A DNA stretch of 64,000 nt from CAWBRT01 sp963832365. Its GTDB lineage: Bacteria; Acidobacteriota; Terriglobia; Terriglobales; Acidobacteriaceae. The notes beneath the pieces are model-generated. The model was not told the DNA's origin. It searched no databases and worked only from the letters and a program-made list of their open reading frames with translations. Made by a program: the position numbers and the translations under genes. The DNA lies in contig CAWHUL010000030.1 of assembly GCA_963832365.1 (NCBI GenBank), positions 184,079-248,078 on the forward strand, read 5' to 3'. Position 1 is the first letter of the stretch, and each line of letters begins with the position of its first letter. Shown in pieces: positions 63,843 through 64,000 of this stretch.

Positions 63843-64000
63843 ATGGACATCAATTTCGCCTTCCTCGCAGTCAGCATATTGAAAATCGTAGGGATCATCG
63901 CCTGGATCTACGGCGTGGTTCGTGCTATCGGCCACCCCTCTAACTGGGTAAAGCTTGCCGGAATCGTTGGAGGCTGGGGCGTCGTGCAGCTAGCTCTTTC
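63843..64000 (+). CDS. Membrane protein, 3' end outside the window
   Basis: ATG 63843 follows the livH stop by 3 bases, with GGAGAAGG upstream. The visible 52 codons (MDINFAFLAVSILKIVG ... ) encode two hydrophobic helices. Operon position suggests a LivM permease or a small accessory membrane protein, but the residues visible do not decide. Confidence 0.6.
   Translation, partial: MDINFAFLAVSILKIVGIIAWIYGVVRAIGHPSNWVKLAGIVGGWGVVQLAL

Overview
The window is about 64 kb of GC-rich (roughly 57-60% by eye) bacterial chromosome. It most resembles a soil Acidobacteriota of the Koribacter/Terriglobia type. Pointers to this are menaquinone genes of the futalosine route (MqnE and an MqnP-like UbiA), a membrane pyrophosphatase, many stand-alone one- to three-gene units, long gene-poor gaps, and several families of palindromic intergenic repeats. 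I saw no rRNA, convincing tRNA, CRISPR array, prophage or IS transposase. The lineage is an inference from gene style, not from a marker-gene comparison.

Layout. 1-8.6 kb: end of a multihaem cytochrome c gene, guaA, an SDR reductase, a PilZ protein, a LysR gene with a split chromate transporter, a small unknown gene, a Crp/Fnr regulator and a DUF4870 membrane protein. 8.7-16.6 kb: a radical SAM protein, two Xer-type recombinases, a GIY-YIG nuclease inside its own inverted repeats, a Tat-exported lactonase-like metallohydrolase, a DUF72 protein and a stand-alone LigD-type polymerase. 16.6-24.5 kb: a nucleotidyltransferase-fold protein, a phosphoesterase, an M16 peptidase pair (one catalytic, one without the zinc motif), and an AMP-ligase/carrier/acyltransferase gene broken by a homopolymer frameshift. 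25-32 kb: secA, an RsbRD-N-like protein, a CYTH protein, ubiA and mqnE.

32.1-34.4 kb is the most unusual block. A ribosome-hibernation-factor (HPF/RaiA) domain is fused to a sigma-70-like module. It is followed 39 bases later by an eRF1-like (baeRF-type) protein that lacks a recognisable GGQ loop, and a strong terminator ends the pair. 34.5-48.6 kb: MarC, a secreted protein, an acyl-CoA dehydrogenase, an alpha/beta hydrolase, DedA, DUF58, a CBS pair, a DUF255 thioredoxin-fold protein, an M20 peptidase and the H+/Na+-pyrophosphatase. 49-64 kb: a PQQ-type sugar dehydrogenase, a Thr-rich secreted protein, a DJ-1/PfpI protein, a gamma-glutamyltransferase split by a frameshift, an exonuclease/DUF294 operon, an RRM protein, a cystathionine beta-lyase-like enzyme, a beta-propeller protein, a GH99-like lipoprotein and the start of a branched-chain amino acid (Liv) ABC operon that leaves the window.

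Between genes there are about 28 copies of a hairpin repeat (GGGTGCCCCA ... TGGGGTAGTT). Its arms change in a compensatory way, and its orientation switches from all-plus (0-14 kb) to all-minus (21-57 kb). A second family (GTCATCCTGAG ... GGATGAC) occurs as MITE-like inverted pairs, one of which encloses the GIY-YIG gene.
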